A stretch of 64,000 bases of DNA from Calcarisporiella thermophila CBS 279.70 (GCF_041956535.1 NW_027192205.1:665936-729935); one strand, 5' to 3'. Shown: positions 10,268-22,584, numbered from the stretch's first letter. The notes: generated by a model from the sequence alone, not told the origin. A program made the numbers and translations.

Positions 10268-13043
10268 TTAGTTTATACTCTCACTAAAACTTATAGGCAT
10301 CCATACTGCGTTCAGAACATTCAAAATTCTCTCAACCCTCTCTTTTAATTTATTGTTATTACATTCTAACTCCATCTTCCTGAAATCAATCCTAGCCTCT
10401 ATGTCTTCCAAGCCTACAATCGCCATATATTCTTGGGAAAATTCCACTCGATCAAAATGATTTCCACAGAGTTTAATGAAACAATGCATGCGTGCTCCAG
10501 CTGATTTCTCAGTTTCAAATACACCCTCGCTCTTTGTGCTGAACCGAGATTTGGCTAATTTTGGAGGCGTCGAGAACTGTTCTAAAAACCAAGTGTCAAG
10601 CTGTCCCTGGTGTTCGTTCAACGATAATACAAGTGCCACTATCGAATCCCCAACCACATCTCCTAATGCCCCGCTGGCCCAAGATATTTCGACTTCCCCC
10701 ATGCTAGATTTTCTTAAATTGACTTGATCCATGATACGAATAATTTTCCCGTCAGAGTCTGTGGGTTCTGAATAAACATCATCTACTACCGTCCCTGCTC
10801 CGAAGGTAGCGCGCATCATTTCTACCAATACACTCCAATCGCATGGGATTTTGAGAGTTAGCCGATGAGCAATCTGTGTACTTGGAATATTAAACTGCTG
10901 CAATTCCTCGTGGGATGTGAGATAGAGGTCCCCACGGGATACGAGGATCCCATTCACCAGTTGATTCTCCTGCAAACTTCCCTCATACCAATTGTTTGTC
11001 GTCTTTACCATCTTCCTCTCATATTGCCCAGTATAGAATCTTACACACTCTCCATTTCCAGGTGCTCCTATCTGAACATTCTTCCCTAAGGTTTCCTTAA
11101 GTCTATTTTTGAAACGCTCTATTCTATTCGCTTCTCCATGGACAAGCACCACACAGCGTGCTTGAGTGTGTTGAATTAGAGAAAGATTTTGAGGGAAATC
11201 GACATGCTCCAAGAAGGAAACAGTATATACAGAACACCGGAGTGGGATTTGGTGGTGACCTTTTAGAGATTGAAAACTCGAGGGTGTGTCAAGGATATCC
11301 TGTAAGAAAAAACAACATATAATCCCAGTGTGAGAACTATGGTATATTAATGATTAAAAAAGACAGCTCACCCGCGCCAATGTGCCTTTTACACAAAACC
11401 CAGTAATGATGACCCCATTATTTGGATCGGAAGCCCATGCTTCAAAGATCTCGCGAGATATGCCATTCTATATAAATATCAATGAATATAATAATAACCG
11501 TTATACTCCAGCAATGATCCACCACTGGGCATTGGGTTACCTGCAGCATTGCCGGACTCGCAATTACGACGCAAGGTTCATTTGAAATTTCCTCCAACTT
11601 CCTCACCTCGAGAACGTTGGGAAGAGAGAGAAACTCCTTGCCTCGTGTCAGTTTCTTGGGGTCGACATAAGCTTCATAAAGTGTCTTCACGTAGCGCCCC
11701 ATTGGACATGCATAGTAAATACGGGTATTAGTAAATTTGGGATGTGTGGCAACAAGATAAAGGAGATCTTGCGCCTGCCCAAGAGAGGTCGCAGGAATTA
11801 GACAATTCCCACCACGTTGAATAAGATTCTCTACCAACTCTAAGAAAATTTGTTGCCATGTATTTAGCATTATTTATTCTGTTGCTTAACCGAGGATATA
11901 TTTACCAATAAATCGATACTCTGTTTCAACACGCGGATCGTGTGTCCGCACTCCAAAAGTTGATTCAGTAATTATTACATCAATGCGTTCGTTTGGAAAT
12001 TCTGCAGCCGCAAGAAATCGCCCCTCCTCACAGGAAAAATCTCCAGTGTAAAGAACCTAACCCCATACCGAGACTTACATGTTAACAGCTGAATAGCAAT
12101 CAGGTATATCAAAGTGCATTACCTTTACACCCTCAATCTCAACCAGAAACATCGCGGCGCCCAGCGCATGACCAGCATCCATAGCTTGGATACGAACACT
12201 CCCTATTTCATAATGCTCTCTGTATCTAATCGTCTCGATGCGATCGAAGCTGGAACTGACCTCTTGCATAGTAAAAAGTGTTGCTTCATTAGATACTGCA
12301 CTATTATTTAGAAATTTCGTTAAGTCAGACTACCAGAAATGTATTAAAAATAAAGGAGAGTACATACGAGATGCGCAAGTAATCGGCGAGGATAGTTTTG
12401 TAGAGCGATTTAGTTGGAGGAGTCATGAATACTCTCCCTTTGAAATCCGACTAGAAACGTTAAAGAGAGAGGAGAGAGGTTAAAACAAGCTGTAGGCGGC
12501 CGTATAGAATATAATCAATGTATATTACCTTCTCGGTCAGGAATGGCAATGACCCAATATGATCCAGATGAAAACTACAAAGATAAGATTCATATTAAGA
12601 TAGTACCTTAAATCAAATTCATAAAGATAATATTTTACTGGCTTATAAGGATAAGATCAACATTTACTAAATTGACATTGTCGTAGTAAGGTAAAGCATC
12701 CACACCACTCTGGGCAGGGTGTAAACCAGCATCAAGCTTGAGATGATCATGGGCAAGATTAAAGAAAAAAAAAAGAGAATTAGATTTGGCTGAGATAATT
12801 CACGTTTTGCAGCAAGGCATTAGAGAAGTGAAAGATAGAATTCAAATGGGAAAACACCACTTTATTTATTATATATAGACTACAGCCTTTCATAAAGAGG
12901 ATATTTTGAAAATGATTCATCAAATACTTTACCATGATCGTTTTTCCTGCGTATTCCACAAGAATACATGAGCGACCTACTTCTCTTCCGGCACCTAATG
13001 GAGTTATCTTTAGTTCTTGGGGATTTTCGATTGTACACTTCAT
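10268..13043 (-). CDS. YSH1: CPSF73/Ysh1-like mRNA 3'-end processing endonuclease
   Basis: Nine exons on the minus strand: 13043-12933, 12736-12639, 12574-12529, 12450-12368, 12300-12123, 12056-11906, 11839-11541, 11467-11372, 11299-10268, encoding about 697 aa. Metallo-beta-lactamase motifs: [15 protein letters not shown], the metal box H-F-H-L-D-H, HAGHALGA and YTGD. Beta-CASP motifs: E in [18 protein letters not shown], the SFLEH histidine and VVLVHGEA. These are the catalytic residues of the nuclease that cleaves pre-mRNA before polyadenylation. Compared with typical CPSF73 the beta-CASP region is diverged (ESTFG for [15 protein letters not shown] for FSAHTDYQQT), so a fast-evolving orthologue or a paralogue are both possible. 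The start is the methionine nearest the conserved LKITPLGAG; a few upstream in-frame Met codons exist. Confidence 0.88.
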
Positions 13044-13443
13044 TATTGATGAAATACAAGGAAGAACAATTGTGTAATTGAATGCTGAATAATAAATAGC
13101 CTTGAGCAAAGGTGTGTTTCACTTATAAATCCAATGAGAAATACGCTGCCGAAACCATAAGCTATCAGACGTCTGAAAACATACAATTTGGCGAGATATT
13201 CACTTTGTGATCCATATTTAATCATCATCAGACAGCTTTGTAGAGTTGAGTAGTCTGCATCCCATCAGAAGGCTTTGAAAAATTCACCGTAATAAACTAT
13301 GGTTAAGATCCTACTCTGTACAGTTTATTAACATGAGAGTATTTTGGACTCGAGGCAGAATGAAAATATGACAATAAAAAAGGGAACATTGAGGAAAATA
13401 TAACCAAAAATAATGAAAATATATAAAAGAAATTCTACCCAGG
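13044..13443. other. Upstream region of Ysh1-like gene / velvet 3' region
   Basis: About 400 bp between two minus-strand genes. No gene is supported; short open frames continue upstream of the Ysh1 start without conservation. Confidence 0.4.
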
Positions 13444-14598
13444 TCAACTCTTGTCAGAAATTTCGAAAACTTCATCACCGCCATCTGCATCCTCATAAGA
13501 ATGGCCACTTCTAATTCGATATTGGTTGCGGCATGTCAAGTTTAGAACTCCCTGATCTTCAAAACACCGCTCAAGCGCAGTGCATTCTATAGAAATAATC
13601 AACTTAGTTAAAACGGGCCGGAAATACACTTACAAAAACGAAGTTAAAGTTTAAAAACATCCAAGTACATGTTATGCAACTATAAGGCTATAAGTTATAA
13701 GCACCTACCATATACTCCTGGATATTGGGCAGCAGGATACACAGTAAACTCATCAGAAATGGCTTCAGCAAGCACAGGAGAATTCTCCATGTCCACAATT
13801 CCACTCCTTAAAATCATACTGGCACCATGACTATTGTGTTCTACTGCCACAATATTTTGAAGTTGCTTACCTCAGATCGAAAAATCTGAATTTGAGACGA
13901 AAAGTACCCTCGGTTCGTACGCAGAGGTCCTGAAATATGAAAAAAATCCCAGGCTTATTGTCGAGATCGCGGAGACATAAGCCTGCCGTGACGTTAGAGC
14001 CCAAGAGATTGCGCGACAATGTGTACGGTTTTGTTTTGGAGGACTCGCGTTCGTCCGTGGCCATATCGTTCACCGCAGCATTATTGGGTAGATTCACTAC
14101 TAAATTCCGATGCATCTTCATGTTCGTTGACCATAAGTCGCACGTGGAAACGTAAAAAGCCATATTAACTTGACTATTTTATTAATAATGAAGTTATAAC
14201 TAAATCTTGCTGCGTCAAGAATTGGGAAGAAGAGAACAAGCATGGGGTGTGAACTGAAGATGGTTTAGACTTAAATGGCTACTAACCTGATGTCGACAGA
14301 TTTTCCGTCAGAATCATAGACAACAAGTCGCAATATTGGAGGTGGAGTTATTGGACAGCTACCCTAAAGTTGGAGAAAGAGAGGAGTAAGTGAATGTAAC
14401 GCAAAAATAAATAAATAAATTAGCATACGGAGAACGAAAATAGAAACGAATCTACACGAGCAGAAAACTCAAATAAAAATGCATGTGAAGACGATGACAG
14501 AATGGAAATTCAGCTGCACTTACGTTGCTGTCAAAACCGCACATTAGACCACACGAAGGTTGCTGGGCAACTAACAGCTCGTAGTCATAGCCAGCCAT
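13444..14598 (-). CDS. Velvet-domain transcriptional regulator (VelB/VosA-like class)
   Basis: Five exons on the minus strand (14598-14524, 14363-14287, 14173-13871, 13806-13709, 13586-13444) encode about 231 aa that are almost entirely velvet domain. Diagnostic stretches: YELLVAQQPSCGLMCGF, PITPPPILRLVVYDSDG, FYVSTCDLWS, LLGSNVTAGLCLRDLDNKPG followed by IFFIFQDLCVRTEGTFRL, and LAEAISDEFTVYPAAQYPG. Velvet proteins bind DNA with an NF-kB-like fold and coordinate development, sporulation and secondary metabolism in fungi. The short length, with no long inserts, fits a single-domain type rather than VeA; the exact subfamily needs a tree. Confidence 0.92.
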
Positions 14599-15584
14599 TG
14601 AATTCAAATTAGAGAATTGTCAAATACAGTTGAAAATAAGTGGGGTTAACTGATTGCTAGGGATCTTGCCATAGTAAAGCAACACCGACATTACTTTGAG
14701 CAGAAAGGCCCTGACGTCGTTTTATAAATTTAGTTATTTTATTAAATCAATTTTCCATGACATTCGGGAGCACAAGATTTGCCATTATTGGAGATCTTCT
14801 CAATGGACGAGGATAGAACATTGTCTATATTCCAAGCCAAATTTCGCTAACAATTCATGTGCACAACATTCTACATTGTTCTAGATAATCTGAAACACAA
14901 AACTACATGAAAGGAATACAATTTCTATCAATTTCCATCCGCCATTACGCCGGTGTGCGGAAGTGAGAAATGAAGCTAAACCGTCTATTAGTGCTTACCA
15001 TTCTAATAAAAGGATAGCGCCATTAAGAGATATTCATCCTTCTTTATTTCTCTTTACTCATATGGCGAACGTGATAAGCTTAATATGCTTGAGCGAACAC
15101 GGGCCGTGGCGATGTTGTCATTCTGTACTTTCTTTTGTAAAAATATAAGCACAATAACACCCTGCTCAACCAGTCTCTTTAAGATCTAGCGCCAGTTCAT
15201 ACTTCCAATGAGCTCTTGACGTCATCTAGCCTGGATCTCTGCATCCTTTTGAAGAGCCTAGTCCAATTTCAGGATTTTAGCAGCCAGTATTGAATTCAAA
15301 ACAGCCCAAAAAGCAGATCGATTATGAAGCAGTTCAACTTTTTGCAATGAAAGAGAAGCAAACCCAATTTATTGAGTCCGAGATCCTAATGATTGGGGAA
15401 GGCCCTGTACTCGTTTCAAAGCAGGGAGAAAGCAAAGCATTATTCCAATATTTATTTGGGTTTAAGATGGGCAAAATGGAATTATACAATGAACTCGAGC
15501 TTAGGTTAGCTTAGGTTAAAAGCTGAATTCTTCATAAACGAGATATCGTGAGAACGCTTTTTGACACGATTCATCTATCGAAAA
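14599..15584. other. Intergenic region with CRE palindrome
   Basis: About 1 kb. A perfect TGACGTCA lies at 15217-15224, some 360 bp upstream of the glycine cleavage H gene. A protein-like 74-codon frame at 15290-15514 has no recognisable family and I do not call it a gene. Confidence 0.4.
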
Positions 15585-16260
15585 ATGCTCCGCACCTTAT
15601 CTTCTCGCATCGTGAGTTCCTGGGCTCCGCAATACTCTAGGGTCGTTCGCGCCGCACCTCATGCAACATTCTTCCGTGGCTATGCCGGTTGGCTCTTTAA
15701 TTGATTGAACTTCAAACCTGCCGCTATAATTTTCCTTTTTTCGCATGCAGTAAAGAAATACACCAAAGACCATGAGTGGATCACTATTGAGGATAATGTT
15801 GGCACCATTGGAATAACTGATTACGCCCAAAAGGCGTTGGGCGATGTAGTATTTGTAGAAGTCCCGGAAGTTGGAACTTCTTTCGAAAGAGAAAGTAGAT
15901 AACCTTGTATATTGGGGTTGTTGTCGACCAAAGAATTTTACTCAAGTTTTGTGAATGATTGTTATATCCACAGGCCAAATCGGAGCCATCGAATCTGTCA
16001 AGGCCGCAAGTGATATCTTTGCCCCGGTGAGTGGCGAAGTTATCGAAGTTAATGAGGCATTGGCGACGGAGCCCAACCTTGTGAACAGGAGCCCAGAGCA
16101 AGACGGTGAGGATGCTATGCATAATTTTTTCATTTATTTTCGTTCATTATTGAATATATCCCAATGAATAGGTTGGCTCGCAAAGGTTAAAATGACAAAC
16201 TCTGAGGAAATCGACGAGTTGCTTGATGAGAATGAATATCGTCAACTGTGCGAGGAGTAA
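15585..16260 (+). CDS. GCV3: Glycine cleavage system H protein, mitochondrial
   Basis: Four exons (15585-15687, 15751-15894, 15974-16105, 16172-16260) encode 155 aa. The N-terminus ([13 protein letters not shown]..., Arg/Ser-rich, no acids) looks like a mitochondrial presequence. The mature part begins [11 protein letters not shown] and carries GIGAI-type core sequence with the lipoyl attachment motif [16 protein letters not shown] (Lys about 92). The C-terminus ends [11 protein letters not shown]...LCEE. The H protein carries the lipoyl arm that shuttles the aminomethyl group between the P, T and L proteins of glycine decarboxylase. All intron borders are GT-AG and restore the conserved sequence. 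Confidence 0.95.
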
Positions 16261-16621
16261 AGCACTTTTCTCTAGGGTCGTTATGATTATAGAGAAATAT
16301 ATGGAGCTTCTTTTGTATTTATACCTATTCATTGGTATTTTTAACCTTCAACAATGGCAACAACAACTAGGTATATTTGTTTCTCCTAGGTTATATTAGA
16401 CTATTTTGACTTTATGACAAGCGTTCACTTTGGTCATTCGTATCCCCAGTTGGGTCTTCTTAGTTACCCCAAGCAATTTGCAAATTTGGATAGAGGATTC
16501 CAATTAGAAGTCTTCGAGCTTTAAAGAACTCCTGCTGCGCCGCAAAATCAACAAATAGAAATAACGTGTCAACACTGGAAAATTTTTTTGTTTATGATTC
16601 TCCTAGCTTCTTCTATTATTA
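16261..16621. other. Intergenic spacer
   Basis: 360 bp between two co-oriented genes. No feature beyond an AT-rich promoter region. Confidence 0.4.
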
Positions 16622-17345
16622 ATGGGTGCACCAACATCCTCCTCGCTTGCCTCTAAGTCGCTACCGCCTCACAGTTCACTTGGTGACATCACACCAAATA
16701 ATATCGGGCAGCTGCGTAAGCTGAATACGGTACTCTTCCCTGTTAAATATGATGAAAAATTCTACAAGGAGGTGTTAGAGGTTGGAGATTTTGCAAAGCT
16801 TGGTAAGTGATGCAATTCGAGATGATTGTGATGAGAGGGGGGGGGGGTTAAAAAGTGAAAGGGGAGGGGAGATGGTGATGAAATTGTTTGAAAATATAGC
16901 TCTAGAATTACCTTGAGCATTATTGCATTGATATGAAATCAAACATTCTGAATATGAAGTTTGACCTTTAGAATGAATATTTTTCGATGACACACTTGTT
17001 AATGGTACTTGCTATTTTTTGTTAGCCTACTACTATGACGTGTGTGTGGGCGCCATCTGTTGCCGAAAAGAATTAACCCACTCTCCCCCACGACTCTACA
17101 TAATGACCATTGGTGTTCTTGCACCCTACCGTAATCTCGGCATCGGCTCTGCTCTCCTTTCTTACGTCATCGAGCGTGCGCGGGCCGCCCATTACTCCGA
17201 GATCTATCTTCATCTCCAGGTATCCAACGAGGAAGCGCTTTCACTTTATACTCGGCACGGATTTGAAGTCCGGGAGTTGGTGAAGAACTATTATAAGCGG
17301 ATCGAGCCTGCCGATGCTCATCTGCTAGCATTAAAGCTTGAATAA
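16622..17345 (+). CDS. N-alpha-acetyltransferase, NAA50-like GNAT
   Basis: Two exons (16622-16802 and 17026-17345) around a 223-nt intron give 166 aa. The N-terminal half has the NAA50/San signature N-I-x-Q-L-R-K-L-N-x-V-L-F-P-V-x-Y. The second exon has VGAICCRKE, YIMTIGVLAPYRNLGIGSALL (the acetyl-CoA loop R-x-x-G-I-G) and an LHLQVSNEEALSLYTRHGFE block. NAA50 acetylates N-terminal Met and supports sister-chromatid cohesion together with NatA in animals. The first ~20 residues (Ser/Pro-rich) are unconserved. The intron contains a ten-G homopolymer and is longer than its neighbours. Confidence 0.9.
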
Positions 17346-18618
17346 TAAGTTCACTGCTACACTGTTATTCTTCATGTATAAATTCTCCTTGCATGTATAT
17401 AATATCTCTTTATATTATTAACTCTTAGAGAAGAGAGTGTGTGAGACAATAGAAATATATGCTTTCTGCACGGGTTTAGAGAGGAAAAACAAACATTGGA
17501 TGTCCATACTCGAGCCATGGATCTGTAGCTATATTGCTTTGGAGTGAAATTGCACTTTTGTGGAAGGGACGAGGTGCGCAGAAGGAAAATAATTCCGATT
17601 ATCCGGATAATTTGGGCAAAATATTGAACCGAACTTTAAACGAGAGGGGATAAGATTCCCAGGCTACTTATGCACAAATGTATACCTGATTTCAACAGAG
17701 GCAATTAAAAGAAAACATAATCTCCCTGCACAGATATCTCTTTTGATCCAAGGATAAGGGAAGTTGGGCGATAAAGCATGCAATGTAAGTTAGATCGAGA
17801 TTCGGCCACTGTAATACCGGAGGATCAACTTCAAAACCTCCTGTGGGGACGGCACTGAGTCAATGCAATCTTAGCACTTCACACGCTAATGGAAGACTTC
17901 CTCTGGGTAATTCGCACTTTACATTGTTCTCAGGAGATTTCAATAATATTTGACCGATACGTTTAGCAAAATAGAGTGTGTTTTTGATATTTCACGTGAC
18001 CTCTTCTGGGGTAAACCTTACCACTCTCTTTTATGAAGCCATGGTTATCGAACTTGACTCAAAGAAACTACCCTATAAATATATAAGAGTCATGGAGTTA
18101 GTCATTTGTTAGTTTGAATTGAGCTGATCTGATTGACTTGGATGACCATTACCGGAAATTGGCCGAATTTCAGCTAATATCAGCTGGAGAGATGGGGGTG
18201 GAACAAGTGAGAGATTCAATTGGATGGGTAAATGAAAGAAAACAGGCATGCAAATATCTGTAGATATCAATTTTGCCTGACCATCAAGCAGGATGGAAAA
18301 AAAGGGGACAGATTTTCTAGGTCATATCTCTGCATCCGTGCGATTTACGAGGAACAGGCGACTTAGGAGATCGTCGGGATTATTGGAGAAAATGAAAACC
18401 ACACGTGAGAGGAACAGGGCGCGAATGCAGGATGAAGCCGAAGATCCCTGCCTCTAATGCAGAAACCACAAGCTCATCATCTATCCGATTGCTGGCAGAA
18501 ATCATTATGGCATAGCCAATACTTAGTGCCAATTCGAAAATCTGTCCATCCAGCTCCCTCTGAAGAGGAACTAGCTCACATAAGCATAGAGTGGGAGAAA
18601 AAAAAGGCATTAATGGGG
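17346..18618. other. Intergenic region
   Basis: About 1.3 kb without a supportable gene. It contains the 14-bp palindrome ATTATCCGGATAAT at 17598-17611. Confidence 0.45.
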
Positions 18619-18626
18619 TATAAATA
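18619..18626 (+). promoter_or_regulatory. TATA box of secreted-protein gene
   Basis: TATAAATA, 67-74 bp upstream of the chosen ATG at 18693, immediately followed by a GC-rich patch. Several intronless secreted-protein genes in this window share this arrangement. Confidence 0.5.
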
Positions 18627-18692
18627 TATCCCGCCCGTGCTTTGGAGGCAGAAGAAGGGAAAAAATTAAGAAAAAAAAATAAGTTTATAACT

Positions 18693-19232
18693 ATGCTACG
18701 AATACGTCAAAGTTTTCAGAGATTAAGTATGTTGTCTTCCTACACCCTCATCCTCCTTCTCCTAATCATCTCCTCTTGCACCACTGCATCCCCACTCTCT
18801 CCCCGACAGACATTGACAAGACATAAATCTTGTAAAAATGTATTACTTCATCTTTCTGTCTATCGCTCACCCAACTATCAGGACTGGGTAGACACGTACT
18901 ACTCCCTGGCTCAGAATGAGTGCTCGAATTTTCAGAATATGTTTACAAGGATTCAGTCCTACACGACAGTGAAGGACCTTCGCGTTAGGTTCTATTCGAG
19001 GTGGGACTGTTCGGGTAGAGAGGTGTATGAAAATGTGGGAAGCGTTGAGTCACTGAACATCACGGCAGCATCGTTTCGTGTTAATTGTAAGCAGGGAATT
19101 AGAGAAGAGGAGGAGGGGGAGGAGAATCAGCAGCAGCTGCAACTACAGCAGCAACAAGAGCCAGAAGAGGAGGCGGAGGAGGGAGAGGAGGAGGAGGAGA
19201 GAGAGGGGGAGGATACGAAGAAAGAAAAGTAG
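18693..19232 (+). CDS. Secreted protein with acidic Glu/Gln-rich C-terminal tail
   Basis: Intronless, 179 aa from this ATG; a start at 18729 would give a cleaner signal peptide (MLSSYTLILLLLIISSC then TTASP). After the signal, about 100 residues contain four cysteines (HKSCKN, QNECSN, RWDCSG, RVNCKQ), which fits a small two-disulphide module. From about residue 130 the chain becomes almost only E, Q, G and K, encoded by a GAG/GGA/CAG-rich low-complexity tract at 19096-19225. I do not recognise the family. The purine-rich repeat tract may be length-unstable. Confidence 0.6.
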   Translation: MLRIRQSFQRLSMLSSYTLILLLLIISSCTTASPLSPRQTLTRHKSCKNVLLHLSVYRSPNYQDWVDTYYSLAQNECSNFQNMFTRIQSYTTVKDLRVRFYSRWDCSGREVYENVGSVESLNITAASFRVNCKQGIREEEEGEENQQQLQLQQQQEPEEEAEEGEEEEEREGEDTKKEK

Positions 19233-20829
19233 CACTTTATTGTATTCTTGTACATTGCATATTCTCTCTTGATATTTGCGAAAACACCATAGCACTATAT
19301 AAGCTGTATCGCCAATGGCACCTCAATTAATCCCTAGCTTGTGTTTGTCGGCTTTGTGTTTTTCTTCTCTCGTTGGAATACTGTACCATACTCTTTTTTG
19401 TGGTGTATCATGGAATAAATTGCTGATCAATGATTACAGGCCATGGATCACATGTCCGCTTTCAGGTGTGAAGGGTATGTAGGCGGCGGCATAAGTCCTT
19501 TACCAAATGCGTTTTTCGGAGCTGGCCATTTATCCTACTATTTTGTTAATGTACACCTCTTCACATCACTTTTGAAACTGCAACAGCTAGGGCTAAAGGG
19601 AGAGTAAGAAGAGAGTTGATAGGAATATACGCAACTATCTGATTAAATCTAGCATTAGCCCTGGAAAGCCAAAGGGGCAATTGAATGCTCCTTTAAAGTA
19701 ACTACAGGATTTACAAATGCATTTTCACCATATTATTTATCCTGGCGCTTTCATCATGAACAATTTTGGAATCCATTATCTGATTAAACGGAAAAGGATT
19801 TTTTTTTGTTTAGGAGTGCGAGAGCTAGATCAAGGTGCATTTCGGACATATGAGAAGCCAAGAAGAGGATAGTGTTAATTGAAATGGAAGAGTGAACGGT
19901 TTGACCTATGGTAGAGGCTGCGAGGTTCACTTGAGCCATGCGGCTCTTGAACCCTTCAGTAAGACTTGGCAAGCATAAGAATCGTATTTCCTGTTTGCCA
20001 CCCAGGTTGGCGGCCGTTCTACTAGCGCCGAGGACATGCGCTTCCTAATTGTGGTGGGTACAGTGTTTATTTGCGTTAACCTTGCTGTATGTCCTACGGA
20101 ACACGGTGCTCTTGTGAGAGCAGATGAAGCTTGGGGAATCTTCTTTAGAGTTAACTCCAAGTGATTTACATCGATTCTAGTCTCAATCCTTCGTCTCTAG
20201 CTCATGTAGAATAAAAGGATCAAGATGCCACTCCTCTATTTCTCTTCCTTTATGCGGATAAACATAAACCCTTAAATGCGATCGCGATGCAAACGATGAA
20301 TCAATATGATCTTGAGTGTTTTTATTTTATCAAAAACATATTTGCCAATTAAAGAGATTGCTGCTCAAATCCTTGGAGGCGTGAACTGGAGGGTGAGGGC
20401 ATGAGACAAAGAAGCGTATATTGGCTTGTTTTTCTACCAATAGTCTGAATGCCATTACTCTAGTCAAAGCTCCCTGAGAGTGCATTTGGATGGGGAATTA
20501 ATACACCGTGCTTATTCCAATGATTAAAATTCTTTCCCGAATTAAACCCTAAAATCAGTCCATCCAGCCCAATCCAAGCCGTCTCTCAGATCTTTCCTCG
20601 ATGGTGTGACAGGCGATAAGACAGTAAATAAATGCTGTTTTTGCATTGATATTTTTTTTCTGCTTATTAATGTAGCCGTCTATGTTTTACTAGCTTCTCT
20701 TCTCTGTTCGATACTTCATATTTATATATATATATATCCATATATCTGTTGTAGGACATTCTTTAGGTTCCGTCGGCTCTTGTAGTTTTTAGACATTTTC
20801 TTTTTTAAATCGATTATTTCATCATCGAG
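19233..20829. other. Intergenic region, possible tiny secreted ORF
   Basis: 1.6 kb. A 42-codon plus-strand frame at 20036-20164 starts with a signal-like hydrophobic stretch (MRFLIVVGTVFICVNLA), but no family, TATA box or second exon supports it, so it is not called as a gene. The rest has no recognisable feature; a (TA)n run lies near 20730. Confidence 0.35.
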
Positions 20830-22112
20830 ATGCTGCCTCCGGAAAAGATTGTAGAAGTATCTGCTAATCTTCTACGCAAGGAAGCCAACGCACTTATGGA
20901 TCTTGCCAATCGAGTAGAAAGCGCGGAAATGGGTGAGAATTATAGCCGCTCTATCTACCGATTGTTTAGAGCACTTGAACGGGGAGGGAAAATTGTGGTG
21001 ACTGGAGTGGGAAAAAGCGGACGAATTGGCGAAAAGCTGGTTGCGACTCTGCAGTCGACTGGTAACTAGCAACTTATTTGAAGGAAGTTTGCAGAACAAG
21101 ACTAGATGGCTCACTTTTGTTTGAACCTGGTCATTGTTGTATTGTAGGATCTTGCGCTGTCTTTCTTCATGCTGTAGAAGCTCTTCACGGCGATTTGGGA
21201 CTGATTCATTCTCACGACGTAGTGCTTGCTCTCTCCTACTCTGGCAATACAGATGAAATTCTCCGTCTACTTCCTTCTATCAAGCTTCGCGGTGTCACCA
21301 TCGTAGGGATGGGAGGAAACAGCAATTCCCTATTGGCACGTAGCAGTGATGCGTGGATCGACACCTACGTCGAATCCGAAGCATATCCTGACATTCCTGC
21401 CCCCACTTCTTCTGCAACTGCGATGCTAGCGATGGGCCATGCCGTTGCAATGACCTTAGCCCAGCTGCGGAATTTCTCGTCTCATCATTTTGCGATGAAT
21501 CACCCTGGTGGATCGCTCGGCCGTCGACTTCTTATGCGTGTAGAGGAAATAGCACTGAAAGAGGTTGCCATGGTTGAGACAGATGCCACAATGGATATGG
21601 TGATGCGAGAATTTACACGTGTACACCGCCCGGGATGTGTGCTCGTTATGGAGACGAATCCTCGATCTCGGTCCCACTCCCCATTTCTCCCTGCACTAAT
21701 TTCGTCCACTGATTTCACGCCCCCCACTACCCCTATACCTAAAGAAGATGATGATATGACTCCGGCTGAGGTGACAACGCCCAATCGCACTCTACCCTCG
21801 GAAACGACGGGCGAGCCTGCACCGCTGGGAGCGCGGCTCGCGGGCATCATTACGATGGGGGACGTGAGACGTGCCCTTGAGGGTCGGGAAAAAATGTTTC
21901 ATTTGCGTGCCTCCGACATCATGTCCTCGGATCCGATCATTTGTAGGGTGGATGATTTGGCATGCGAGGCCAAAAAGGTAATGGAGGAGAATGGGCTGGC
22001 TAGCAAGGGCAACCCAGAGCTTAAAAAGCCCTTGCCCTGTCTACCCGTGACGGATGATAAGAACCAGCTGGTGGGAGTGGTCACCCTAAAGGATTTATTA
22101 GAACTCTTTTAA
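20830..22112 (+). CDS. SIS-CBS sugar isomerase, KpsF/GutQ (arabinose-5-phosphate isomerase)-like
   Basis: Two exons (20830-21061, 21148-22112), intron 86 nt, 398 aa. The SIS domain occupies about residues 35-200: VTGVGKSGRIGEK, STGSCAVFLHAVEALHGDLG (spliced at TG/S), ALSYSGNTDEI and the NHPGGSLGRRLL block typical of KpsF/GutQ. Two CBS motifs follow, the first split by a 50-60-residue Ser/Pro/Thr-rich insertion (about residues 265-320) before GIITMGDVRRAL and LVGVVTLKDLLELF. Bacterial family members convert D-ribulose 5-phosphate to D-arabinose 5-phosphate for LPS or polyol metabolism. A role in fungal pentose phosphate or arabinose metabolism is inference. Confidence 0.87.
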
Positions 22113-22584
22113 ATTTTCAATCTCAATATCAACCCGTGCATCCATACATCTCTTTAGTTAAATAATTGCTTGTCTTTTTTATTTCCGCTGAGGCTTGTAT
22201 TTTTTACCGTTTATTGGATATCTTTGTTGTTATTTTCCAGTGTTCTATTTACCACCTTTTTTGTTCTTTCTATTCTATTTTGATCATAGCGTTCTTCTTG
22301 TTTATCTCCATATGTATCCAATTAAATTTGGATTATGTTGCTCCACTATCTCCCGCCCGGATTTCCTCCTTTATCCTCCCTATTTCATTGTATACTCGAT
22401 TCCTTCAATATAGATTGTCAATCTCAACTTTATAAAAGTCAGCAGCTCTGCGCTTAATAAAACAGCCATATATTGGATGTTGAACAGCGAAGATAGAAAT
22501 ACAGTTACAAAGGAGGAGGGCGGGGGAAGGAAGTGTATTAGAGTTTCTTTACGTCCAAGCGAGGCGAGTAGAGAGCACATAAAC
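22113..22584. other. Convergent 3' spacer
   Basis: T-rich region between the tail-to-tail isomerase and homeobox genes. No gene is seen. Confidence 0.5.

Noticed and set aside
15290-15514. 74-codon frame upstream of GCV3
   Set aside because: Protein-like but no family, no splice partners found, and it lies where the GCV3 promoter is expected.
16838-16847. Long G homopolymer in the NAA50-like intron (also near 50369 and, as C, near 51976)
   Set aside because: Simple mononucleotide runs in non-coding sequence; no G-quadruplex pattern of four separated tracts.
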